A stretch of DNA of 64,000 bases from Gemmatimonadota bacterium (lineage in GTDB: Bacteria > Gemmatimonadota > Gemmatimonadetes > Gemmatimonadales > GWC2-71-9), in contig JAOTVV010000002.1 in the NCBI GenBank assembly GCA_029863245.1, positions 62,001 to 126,000 of the forward strand, given 5' to 3'. The position numbers were made by a program, and so were the translations under genes. Shown piece by piece: positions 11,788 to 20,298 of this stretch. How positions within the stretch are numbered: the first letter of the stretch is position 1; the number at the start of each line of letters is the position of its first letter. The notes beneath the pieces are model-generated. The model was not told the DNA's origin, made no database searches, and saw nothing but the letters and a program-made list of their open reading frames with translations.

Positions 11788-12335
11788 TCGCGAAGCGGAT
11801 TCGCGTGGTCGGTTTTGACGTCGACGGCGTCATGACCGACGCCGGGGTCTACATCGGGTCCGCCGACGAGCGCCCGGTGGAGCTCAAACGGTTCGATATT
11901 CAGGACAACGTCGGCCTCAAGCTCCTCAAGGGCGCCGGCATTCGGGTCGTGGTGGTGAGCGGTCGGTCATCGCCGGCAACGACCCTGCGGGCCGCGGAGC
12001 TGGAGATCGACGATCTGGTGCAGGACGACTCGGCGCGAAAGCTCGGACCGTTCCAGGACCTGCTCGCGAAGCACGGAGTCGGTATGGACGAGGCGGCGTT
12101 CGTCGGGGACGATCTGCCCGACCTACCGGTCCTGCGTCGTGTGGCGCTGCCGGTCGCGGTGGCCAATGCGGTGCCGGAGGTCGCGGCCGTGTGTCATTAC
12201 ACCACGCGCGCGCGCGGGGGGCACGGTGCCGTGCGCGAATTCTGTGAAGCACTGCTGAGGGCGCGGGGCGAGTGGGAAGCGATGGTGGAACGGTATCTGG
12301 TGGAGCGGGAAGGGGAGCCGAGCCATGCGGGCTAG
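11772..12335 (+). CDS. kdsC: KDO-8-phosphate phosphatase (KdsC-type HAD)
   Basis: RVVGFDVDGVMTDAGVYIG, SGRSSPATTLRAAEL, FVGDDLPDLPVL; GTG 11772. Confidence 0.9.
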   Translation: MVDPVVAKRIRVVGFDVDGVMTDAGVYIGSADERPVELKRFDIQDNVGLKLLKGAGIRVVVVSGRSSPATTLRAAELEIDDLVQDDSARKLGPFQDLLAKHGVGMDEAAFVGDDLPDLPVLRRVALPVAVANAVPEVAAVCHYTTRARGGHGAVREFCEALLRARGEWEAMVERYLVEREGEPSHAG

Positions 12336-12867
12336 GGTGATGCTCATCGTGGCAGTCATCGTGACCGTGGCGTGGGGGTGCGACGAGGGAGCCCCGCCGC
12401 CGACGTCGGCGGCGCTCCGAGATACAGCCGATCAGGTTCTCTACGGGGTGACGTATCTGATCACCATCGAAGGGATCAAGCGAATCCGGCTGTTCTCCGA
12501 CACCGTGTATTTCTATCAGCCGACCCAAATCGCCGATCTCGTCGGTGTTCGCGTGGAGTTCTTCTCGGCGTTGGGAGCCCTGTCGTCCACCGTTACCGCT
12601 GAGGAGGGCCGGTACGAGTGGCGAACGGGGAGCATGGAGGCGCGCAGCAACGTTGTGGCGACGACGCCCGACGACCGCCGTCTCACCACGGAGATCCTTC
12701 GGTACGACCGCACCCAAGAGCGGATTTCCGGGCCCTCGGCGTTCGTGTTCGACTCGCCCGACCGCCATCTCGAGGGGGACGGGTTCACGGCAGACCCCGA
12801 CTTCCGCCAGGTCGAGGCCCTGCGGCCGCGGCAGGGTCGGATTACCGAGCGACCGGAGCGGCGGTAG
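12325..12867 (+). CDS. lptC: LPS export ABC transporter periplasmic protein LptC
   Basis: Signal-like N-terminus ending ...VAWGC; LptC-type sequence; operon position kdsC-lptC-lptA-lptB. Confidence 0.8.
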   Translation: MRARVMLIVAVIVTVAWGCDEGAPPPTSAALRDTADQVLYGVTYLITIEGIKRIRLFSDTVYFYQPTQIADLVGVRVEFFSALGALSSTVTAEEGRYEWRTGSMEARSNVVATTPDDRRLTTEILRYDRTQERISGPSAFVFDSPDRHLEGDGFTADPDFRQVEALRPRQGRITERPERR

Positions 12868-12872
12868 CCGGC

Positions 12873-14138
12873 ATGCGAACCGTCGCGTGGGTCGCCCTGG
12901 CAATCGTCTTGGTCGGCGGAGGTCCGGGGCCGGCCGCTGCGCAGTTCTCACGAACGTGTAACCCGGTCCTCCAGTCCGCGGGTGAGGGCAGGCACTACGA
13001 TATGGGGGACGGTCGGGTTCACCAATTCCTGCGAGGTGGTGTCATTATCCGCTGCGCGGGACAGAATACCGTCATTCGATCCGATAGCCTCGCATGGTAT
13101 CCGGAGCTCGACCGGCTCGAGTTCGTCGGATCGGTGCGGTTCCAAGATTCGGTCACCGTGCTCGACGCAACTTCTGCACGCTATTTCCCCAGCAACGAGC
13201 GGCTCGAGGCGTTGGGTGACGTGCGACTCGAAGACACTCGGTCCGGTTCGATTTTGACGGGACCGCAGCTGACCTACTACCGCGAGGCCGCCGGCCTGCG
13301 CGACACTGCGGAACTGTTTGCCACTCGGCGACCGCGTGTCGAGTATCGCAGCCGAACCCGTCCGTCAGAAGTTGCGTACGTGATTCGCGGGGAGCGGGTC
13401 CGACTCCGTGGGGCGGACCAGGCATGGGCCGGTGGGGACGTGACGATCGACCGAGACGATTTCGCGGCCCACGCTGACAGCGCAGCACTGGATCTCGGTG
13501 GCGCCGGGGGCGTGTTGGTGGGCAAGGCGGAGGCGAGCGGCACCGACTCAGCCGGTTACACGATCCGCGGGCGGCGGATCGCGTTCGGGCTGGTAGACGA
13601 CGCGCTCACGTGGGTGCAGGCGCAGGGCGAAGCAGAGGCCACGAGTGCGGACTGGCACGCCATTGGCGACACCATCACGTTCGACATCGACAACGACAAG
13701 ATCCAGGGTGGTGCCCTGTGGGGATCGGCGACGCGGGCCCAAGCGATGTCGGCCGAGCAGACCATCCAGGGCGATTCGCTTGCACTGGACGCGCCGGATC
13801 AGGTGCTGACGGAGGTCCGCGCGTTCGGTCGCACACGGGCCACTACGATGGTCGATTCTGTCGCGGATATCGAGGACTGGCTCGAAGGAGACTCCCTGGT
13901 GGCGCGTTTCGACGAGTTCGAAACGGGCGAGCGGGGATTGGTGCAACTTCGCGCGCGCGGCAACGCCCGATCGCTCTACCACGTGTACCCCGATGGCGTC
14001 GACGACCCACCGGCCATCAACTACTCTCGCGGGCGGCAGATCACGGCCTACTTCACGGCGGGCACGCTGGAACGGGTCGATATCGTGGACAAGGCCGACG
14101 GGGTATACCTCGAGCCCATCGTCCGGAGGCGGCCGTGA
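12873..14138 (+). CDS. lptA: LptA/OstA-like periplasmic protein (421 aa)
   Basis: Signal peptide (MRTVAWVALAIVLVGGGPGPAAAQ); repeated OstA-like segments (IRCAGQNTVIRSDSLAWYPELDRLEFVGSVRFQD...); located between lptC and lptB. Confidence 0.78.
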   Translation: MRTVAWVALAIVLVGGGPGPAAAQFSRTCNPVLQSAGEGRHYDMGDGRVHQFLRGGVIIRCAGQNTVIRSDSLAWYPELDRLEFVGSVRFQDSVTVLDATSARYFPSNERLEALGDVRLEDTRSGSILTGPQLTYYREAAGLRDTAELFATRRPRVEYRSRTRPSEVAYVIRGERVRLRGADQAWAGGDVTIDRDDFAAHADSAALDLGGAGGVLVGKAEASGTDSAGYTIRGRRIAFGLVDDALTWVQAQGEAEATSADWHAIGDTITFDIDNDKIQGGALWGSATRAQAMSAEQTIQGDSLALDAPDQVLTEVRAFGRTRATTMVDSVADIEDWLEGDSLVARFDEFETGERGLVQLRARGNARSLYHVYPDGVDDPPAINYSRGRQITAYFTAGTLERVDIVDKADGVYLEPIVRRRP

Positions 14139-15313
14139 TCGATCGTCTCGAGGGACTGCTCGGATCGGGGGACACGTCCTTGCCGCTGGCCGTGGCGGCG
14201 ATGCTCCAGGCGGCCGACGAGCGCGGTATGGTGGCGTTCAACGATCTCTCGTTGGCCTATCGCGAGCGGTTTCTCGAGTTGCAGCGGATCGAGTGGGGCG
14301 AAGCCGCGCAGCAGAGGGGGACCCTCTCGGTGGACGAGGCTCGGCGCCACCTGCGCAATTCGGTGCTGCCTCGCCTTGCCAGCGCCGGGATCGTCGAGCC
14401 CCTTCCGGAACGGACGGAAGAGATCCCGCACGTCTTGCTTGCGCCTGCTCTGTGGCAGGAGCTGGAAGCGAAGCGCGATGTAGTGCAGGCGGCGTTGCTG
14501 GAACGGGCGCTCGCGTCCGTCCGGGCGGCGGAGGCGCCGGGCGAGCCGGTCTTGGCGCGGGGCAGCGCGCTCACCGCGCAAGGGCTGGTGAAGTCGTATC
14601 GCCGCCGGCGAGTGGTGAACGAGGTGAGCCTCGAGGTGCACGAGGGCGAGATCGTCGGGCTCCTGGGCCCCAACGGAGCGGGGAAGACCACGACATTCTA
14701 CATGATCGTCGGACTGGTCCGGCCGGAGTCCGGGTGCATCATGCTGGACGACACCGACATCTCGTCACTTCCGATGTACCGAAGGGCACGCCGCGGCATC
14801 GGGTATCTCGCCCAGGAGCCCTCGGTCTTTCGGAAGCTGACCGTGGCGGAGAACGTGCGCGCCATTCTCGAGACCCTGCCCATCTCGGAAGCGGAACGTG
14901 AGCAGCGGCTGGAATCCTTGCTCAACGATCTCACCATCGCACACTTGCGCGATGTCCGCGCCTACAAGCTCTCCGGCGGCGAGCGGCGGCGGCTCGAAAT
15001 CACGAGGGCCTTGGTCACGAGCCCGAAGTTCTTACTATTGGACGAGCCGTTTACCGGTGTGGATCCCATCGCCGTGAGCGACATTCAGTCCATCGTCGCG
15101 GGACTGCGTCGGCGAGGCATCGGCGTACTCATCACCGATCACAACGTGGAGCAGACGCTGGATATCGTCGACCGGGCGTACATCATGTTCGAGGGTCGGG
15201 TGCAGGTGTCCGGCACGGTGCGTGAATTGGTGTTCAACGAACAGGTGGCGGATCTCTACCTTGGTCCGACGCTCACCAGCAGGCTGCGGGAGCGTCTGGG
15301 AGCGGTCGCGTGA
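14135..15313 (+). CDS. lptB: LPS export ABC transporter ATP-binding protein LptB with ~145-aa N-terminal extension
   Basis: Walker A GLLGPNGAGKTTTFYMIVGL, signature KLSGGERRRLEI, Walker B FLLLDEPFTGVDPIAV. GTG 14135 overlaps the lptA stop by 4 nt (GTGA). Confidence 0.9.
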   Translation: MIDRLEGLLGSGDTSLPLAVAAMLQAADERGMVAFNDLSLAYRERFLELQRIEWGEAAQQRGTLSVDEARRHLRNSVLPRLASAGIVEPLPERTEEIPHVLLAPALWQELEAKRDVVQAALLERALASVRAAEAPGEPVLARGSALTAQGLVKSYRRRRVVNEVSLEVHEGEIVGLLGPNGAGKTTTFYMIVGLVRPESGCIMLDDTDISSLPMYRRARRGIGYLAQEPSVFRKLTVAENVRAILETLPISEAEREQRLESLLNDLTIAHLRDVRAYKLSGGERRRLEITRALVTSPKFLLLDEPFTGVDPIAVSDIQSIVAGLRRRGIGVLITDHNVEQTLDIVDRAYIMFEGRVQVSGTVRELVFNEQVADLYLGPTLTSRLRERLGAVA

Positions 15314-16788
15314 AGCAGTCATTGCAGCAGAGCGTCGTGCTCAGGCAGGAGCTGCGGATGAACCCTCGCCTGTACCAGGCGATGGATCTGCTGTACATGC
15401 CGCTCCTGGATCTCCAGCAGCATCTCAAGCAGGAATTCGAGACCAATCCGTTTCTCGAACTCGCCGATGCCGAAGACCCTGATGCCTCGACGGAGCAAGA
15501 GAAGGAAAAGGAGAAGGACGAGGAAAAGGACGAGATCGACTGGGAAGACATCTTGCTCGACGGGTTCTCGGTGGGCGGCGCGCGCCCGGAGTATGAGGAG
15601 CGGGAATACTACCAGCCGGTGGCCGTCGACTCCACCGATCTGGGCGACCACCTGCGCGACCAGCTGAAGCTTCTCGCTCTGGGCGAGCGACAGATCTTTC
15701 TGAGCGAGGAGTTCATCGGCAATATCGGCGACGACGGCTACCTACGGGCGTCTCTCGAGGAAATCATCGCAGGGGCTGAATGCCGTCGAGAGGATGCGCT
15801 GGCGCATTTCGCCGCGCAACGGCGCAAGCGCGATCCGGAGGACGGGGACGATCCGCTGGAGCCACCGTTCACCCTGGAAGAGGCAGAGTCTCTGTTACAG
15901 ATCGTGCAGCGCCTCGATCCTCCCGGGGTAGGGGCCCGGGATCTCCGTGAGTGCCTGCTGATTCAGTTGAAAGAAGCCGGGCAAATGGACACGCTCACGT
16001 ATCGTCTGGTGGACGATGCGTTCGACGATCTGATCGGACATCGGTGGACCGAGCTCGCCAAACGATACGGACTCACCCCAAAGGACGTCCAGAGCGCTGC
16101 TGACGAATTGGCGCACCTCGAGCCGAAGCCAGGTCTCCGCCATGCGGGCTCACGGGACGAATATGTCGTCCCCGATCTCGTAGTAGAGAAGATCGAAGCC
16201 GAGTACCGGGTGTATCTCAACGACGGCGGTATGCCGCGCCTGCGGATCTCGAAGGTGTACCGCGACATGGCGGGCGACAAGTCGCAGTTCAAGGGCGAGA
16301 ACCGTGAGTTCATCACCCAGAAGCTGAATTCGGCCACCTGGCTCATTCAGGCGATCGAACAGCGGCGGCAGACCATGCTCCGGGTCATGTACTTCATCGT
16401 CGACCGGCAGCGGGAGTTCTTCGAGAAGGGCGTGGAACAGCTTCGGCCGCTCACCCTCCGAGAGGTTGCCGAAGTACTCGATCTGCACGAATCGACGGTG
16501 AGCCGGGTGACCAGTCGCAAGTACGTGCAAACGCCGCGAGGAGTGTTCCCGCTCAAGTTCTTCTTCTCGAGCAGTGTCAGCACCACCTCCGGAGAGGATG
16601 CGAGCTCCCGCGCGGTGAAAGCGCAGATAAGCAAGCTCGTGCAGGACGAAGCAGTCTCGAAGCCCCTGACCGATGCGGCCATCGTGACCGCTTTGAAGCG
16701 TAAGGGCATTCAGATCGCGCGTCGGACAGTTGCCAAGTATCGGGAGCAGCTGGGCATTCTCCCCGCGCGCATGCGCAAGCGCGTATGA
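15310..16788 (+). CDS. rpoN: RNA polymerase sigma-54 factor
   Basis: Region I (SLQQSVVLRQELRMNPRLYQAMDLLYMPLLDLQQHLKQEFETNPFLE), acidic region II, HESTVSRVTSRKYVQTPRGVFPLKFFF, RpoN box ARRTVAKYREQLGI. Confidence 0.96.
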   Translation: MKQSLQQSVVLRQELRMNPRLYQAMDLLYMPLLDLQQHLKQEFETNPFLELADAEDPDASTEQEKEKEKDEEKDEIDWEDILLDGFSVGGARPEYEEREYYQPVAVDSTDLGDHLRDQLKLLALGERQIFLSEEFIGNIGDDGYLRASLEEIIAGAECRREDALAHFAAQRRKRDPEDGDDPLEPPFTLEEAESLLQIVQRLDPPGVGARDLRECLLIQLKEAGQMDTLTYRLVDDAFDDLIGHRWTELAKRYGLTPKDVQSAADELAHLEPKPGLRHAGSRDEYVVPDLVVEKIEAEYRVYLNDGGMPRLRISKVYRDMAGDKSQFKGENREFITQKLNSATWLIQAIEQRRQTMLRVMYFIVDRQREFFEKGVEQLRPLTLREVAEVLDLHESTVSRVTSRKYVQTPRGVFPLKFFFSSSVSTTSGEDASSRAVKAQISKLVQDEAVSKPLTDAAIVTALKRKGIQIARRTVAKYREQLGILPARMRKRV

Positions 16789-17744
16789 CCTTGGCGGCGG
16801 ACGGGAAGGTCGATGTCAGCGTCCTCGTCCCGGCTGCAGACGAGGCCGACAACCTGCCGGAATTCGTGCGCCAGTGCGCCGACGCCTTTCGTACCGTGCC
16901 CTACGCCTGCGAAGTGGTGGTCGTGAACGACGGTAGCCTGGACGACTCGGCCACGGTGCTCGAGCGGCTGCAAGCGGAGCACCGGTTTCTGCGGGTGGCT
17001 CACCATCGGTCGCGTCGCGGAATCGCGGACGCTCTTCGCACTGCTGGGGAGCTGGCGCGCGGTGACATCTTCGTGTTCTACCCGGCCGATCTACAGTTTC
17101 TTCCCAAGGAGATCCCGGATCTCGTAGAGCCGATTCGCCTGGGGAAGGCCGACATCGTCACCGGAACGAAACAGGGTGACTACGAGAAGGCGTTCGTGTC
17201 TGGCGTCTACAATCGGCTCTGCCGACTGCTGTTTGGCGTGCGAGTGAGCGACCTCAATGCCGTGAAGGCGTATCGCCGGGAGGTCATGGGGGTCGTACCG
17301 GCCAGGCCGGATTGGCATCGCTTCATGGTGGTGATCGCCGCCGCCGACGGCTACAGCGTGGCCGAGCGGGCGGTCACGCTGCATCCGCGACGTGCTGGGA
17401 CCTCGAAATTCGGCCTCGGCCGCATTCCGGTGGGCGTCATCGATTTGTTGTCGGTGTGGTTCCAGCTTCGCTTTGGGCGCAAGCCGCTGCTGTTCTTCGG
17501 TCTGTCCGGCGGGATCCTGTTCCTGCTCGGCTTTCTCGTCGGGATCGTCGCGCTCGTGCTGCGGTTCGGGTACGGAATCGGGTTCCGACCCCTGCTCGAC
17601 CTGGTGATGGTCCTGGTGATCACTGGCGTGGCGCTGTTCGGTTTCGGCTTTTTGGGCGAGATGCTGGCCGGCGCCCGGGAAGATGTTCGCGCACTGGGAC
17701 GATCGCTCGAGGAGCTGCTTGCGGAGTTAAAGCGGAAGCAATAG
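16785..17744 (+). CDS. Glycosyltransferase family 2 with C-terminal TM helices (DPM-like)
   Basis: VSVLVPAADEADNLPEFV, VVVNDGSLDDSA, two hydrophobic C-terminal segments; ATGA overlap with rpoN. Confidence 0.83.
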   Translation: MTLAADGKVDVSVLVPAADEADNLPEFVRQCADAFRTVPYACEVVVVNDGSLDDSATVLERLQAEHRFLRVAHHRSRRGIADALRTAGELARGDIFVFYPADLQFLPKEIPDLVEPIRLGKADIVTGTKQGDYEKAFVSGVYNRLCRLLFGVRVSDLNAVKAYRREVMGVVPARPDWHRFMVVIAAADGYSVAERAVTLHPRRAGTSKFGLGRIPVGVIDLLSVWFQLRFGRKPLLFFGLSGGILFLLGFLVGIVALVLRFGYGIGFRPLLDLVMVLVITGVALFGFGFLGEMLAGAREDVRALGRSLEELLAELKRKQ

Positions 17745-17768
17745 ATAGGAGAACGCGGAAGAGAATAG

Positions 17769-17793
17769 CCGACGGCATCCTTCCTGCCGTCGG
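17769..17793. repeat. Perfect 9-bp inverted repeat (CCGACGGCA-7 nt-TGCCGTCGG)
   Basis: CCGACGGCA TCCTTCC TGCCGTCGG lies between the GT2 and beta-propeller genes; no following T-tract. Confidence 0.6.
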
Positions 17794-17811
17794 TCACGAC
17801 CAGGGGACGAC

Positions 17812-19023
17812 ATGTCGAGACGCACGTCTCGTCGACACTTGTTCAGGTTGGGGGCGGCTGTGGCGGTGGCGGTCGCCTGTGGGGAAGGGACCGGACCAAG
17901 GGTCGCGACCTACCTCGCGGTATCGGACACGATGGCGCTCAACTCCGGCGAGAGCGCGCAGCTCTCCGTGACGGTTTTGGCGGCCGACAGCACGCCGATC
18001 GCCGGTCTCTCACCCAGCTTCCAGTCCCTCGACCCGACCACCATCACGGTCTCCGCAACCGGCCTGGTGACGTCTGTCGGAGCGGGGGGCAGCGCAGTCG
18101 TGCGGGTCTCGGTGGATGGCCTTACCGCCGACGTGACGGTCCTGGTCTTCACCCATCCCGCCGGGACGATTCAGGCCACCACTCCTGTCACTGCTCGGCC
18201 CTTCGGGATTGCCATCAGCAGGGCAGGCCACGTCTACGTGACGCGGGGGTCGGCCGGAACCGTGAGTTGGAGCGTGCTTCCGCAGACCGACCTGAGTGGA
18301 ACGATCAACGTGGGCTCGGAGCCTTCATCGGTCGCGTTCGACCCGTCCGGCGAGCGCGCTTACGTGGCAAACCAATTCGGCAGCGCCGTTGGGGTCATTT
18401 TAGTCTCGGCGGCGCAGCAGACGCACCTGGTCCCACTGGTCGGTAATCCCTTCTACGTGCTCGCGTCGCAGGACGGGGCCAGCGTCTATGCGACGCTCAA
18501 CACCAACGTCTTGTCGGTGATTGACGCGAACCTCGGTACCGAGGTCGCGTTGGTCCCCGTCGGCGACGCGCCAAATGGGCTCGCACTGCACCCGACGGAG
18601 TCGCGACTGTTCGTCACGGCATTCTTTGGCGGGACCATCACCGAGGTGAATACCAACACCCGCCAGGTGGTGCGGACGGTCACGCCAGGTGGCGCGCTGC
18701 AGGGAATCGTCGTGGCCCCAGAGGGCGACGTGCTGTACGTGGCCGACGAGGCTGGGGACCTCAAGGTCGTCGACCTTGCCACGGGCGGCGTCACCCAGGT
18801 CCCCGGCGCATCGGGAGGGTTCGGCCTGGCGATGAGTCCGGATGGGCGCCAGCTCTACATGGGGGTGCCGTCCGCAGGTGTCGTCCGCGTGATCGATCGG
18901 GCCAGCCGAACCGTGATCGGCACGATCACGACCGGTGGCGTTCCGCGCCGCATCGCGTTCGACTACTTTGGCAACTGGGCGGGCATCGCGAACGAGAGCG
19001 GCTGGGTCACCTTCGTTCGCTGA
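17812..19023 (+). CDS. Exported Ig-like (BIG2) + YVTN/YncE-type beta-propeller lipoprotein candidate
   Basis: SRRHLFRLGAAVAVAVACGEG N-terminus, BIG2-like segment, repeated VAFDPSGERAYVAN / LALHPTESRLFVT / MSPDGRQLYMG blades. Confidence 0.75.
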   Translation: MSRRTSRRHLFRLGAAVAVAVACGEGTGPRVATYLAVSDTMALNSGESAQLSVTVLAADSTPIAGLSPSFQSLDPTTITVSATGLVTSVGAGGSAVVRVSVDGLTADVTVLVFTHPAGTIQATTPVTARPFGIAISRAGHVYVTRGSAGTVSWSVLPQTDLSGTINVGSEPSSVAFDPSGERAYVANQFGSAVGVILVSAAQQTHLVPLVGNPFYVLASQDGASVYATLNTNVLSVIDANLGTEVALVPVGDAPNGLALHPTESRLFVTAFFGGTITEVNTNTRQVVRTVTPGGALQGIVVAPEGDVLYVADEAGDLKVVDLATGGVTQVPGASGGFGLAMSPDGRQLYMGVPSAGVVRVIDRASRTVIGTITTGGVPRRIAFDYFGNWAGIANESGWVTFVR

Positions 19024-19079
19024 TGGGGCAGGGCGCCGGCCCCTCGCCTTCACGTGGGGCGACGCACCGGCGGAGTCGC

Positions 19080-19109
19080 TTCACCCTCCCTCACCCCCCC
19101 CGCTACCTT
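19080..19109 (+). promoter_or_regulatory. Putative promoter: TTCACC - 18 nt - TACCTT(TG)
   Basis: Same -10-like TACCTTTGGCC 11-mer as upstream of kdsB and same 18-nt spacing; ATG at 19117. Confidence 0.45.
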
Positions 19110-19116
19110 TGGCCTC

Positions 19117-20298
19117 ATGCGCCTTCTCGTGGTCACACACAATTACCCCAGGTTCGCCGGCGACCCCGCCGGGGTCTACGTCGCACGGTTGGCGTCGGCG
19201 GTCGCGGCGCGCGGCGTCAACGTGCGTGTCGTGGCGCCGAACGCTCCGGGGGTGACCGGCGGCACCGACGGCGTGCCGGTCACGCGGTTTCGGTATGCGC
19301 CACGCTCGTTGGAGCGCGTCGGGTATCGGGGCGACGTTCGGTGGCGACGGCTGTTGGCCCCGGGTATGGTGCTGTCCATTCCCCCATACTTGATGGCGTT
19401 CCAGCGCGCGGTGGCCCGCGCGATCCGCGAGTTCCGGCCCCAAGCGATTCACGCCCATTGGTGGCTTCCAGCCGGCTGGGTGAGCGTGCGGGCCAACGTG
19501 CCGGTGGTCGTCACCTGTCATGGAAGTGACGTGCGGCTCCTCGAGCGATCGCGTGTGCTGCGCCGGTTGGGTGCCCGTGTGCTGCGGCAGGCAGCAATGG
19601 TTACAACGGTCTCCGAGTTCCTGTCGCGAGACCTGCGTGATCTCGTCGGTGATCCGCGGCCCGCGGTCACCGTCACGCCGATGCCGCTCGACATCGATCT
19701 GTTTCGCCGAGGCGCGACTGTCGGGAAGACCGACCCTCCGACGATTCTCTACGCGGGCAACCTCGTGGCGGCGAAGGGTGTGGACGTGCTTATCGACGCC
19801 TTTGCGAAGGTACGGCGGGCTGGCCTCCCGTGTCGCCTTCGCATCCTGGGCGAAGGCCCGGATGCGGAGAGGCTCAACGCCGTGGCCGTCGCGGCCGGCG
19901 TCGGGGGCGCAGTCGAGTGGTCGCCGTTCATCCCGCAGACGTCGATGCCCGAGGAATACGGACGGGCCACGATTACCGTGCTCCCGAGCCGGGGTAAGGC
20001 GGAGGGACTGGGGTTGTCGCTCGTCGAGGCAGTGCTGGCCGGATCGGCGGTCGTGGGCACGCCGGCGGGCGGGATCCCCGAGGTTATCGAGGATGGCGTA
20101 ACCGGACTACTCACGCGGGACGGTGACCCCGACGATCTGGCGGCGAAGCTGGAGTGCCTGCTCGGCGATCCCGATCTGCGCCAATCGCTGACTGACGCGG
20201 GTGCGGCTCGGGCCAGGGAAAAGCACGCTGCCGATTCGGTCGCCGACCAGTTTCTCGCGCTGTATGACAATGCCGCTCACAATCACGTCGTACGCTGA
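19117..20298 (+). CDS. Glycosyltransferase family 4
   Basis: MRLLVVTHNYPRFAGDPAGVYVARLA, VTCHGSDVRLL, ILYAGNLVAAKGVDVLIDAF, GLGLSLVEAVLAGSAVVGTPAGGIPEVI. Confidence 0.88.
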   Translation: MRLLVVTHNYPRFAGDPAGVYVARLASAVAARGVNVRVVAPNAPGVTGGTDGVPVTRFRYAPRSLERVGYRGDVRWRRLLAPGMVLSIPPYLMAFQRAVARAIREFRPQAIHAHWWLPAGWVSVRANVPVVVTCHGSDVRLLERSRVLRRLGARVLRQAAMVTTVSEFLSRDLRDLVGDPRPAVTVTPMPLDIDLFRRGATVGKTDPPTILYAGNLVAAKGVDVLIDAFAKVRRAGLPCRLRILGEGPDAERLNAVAVAAGVGGAVEWSPFIPQTSMPEEYGRATITVLPSRGKAEGLGLSLVEAVLAGSAVVGTPAGGIPEVIEDGVTGLLTRDGDPDDLAAKLECLLGDPDLRQSLTDAGAARAREKHAADSVADQFLALYDNAAHNHVVR

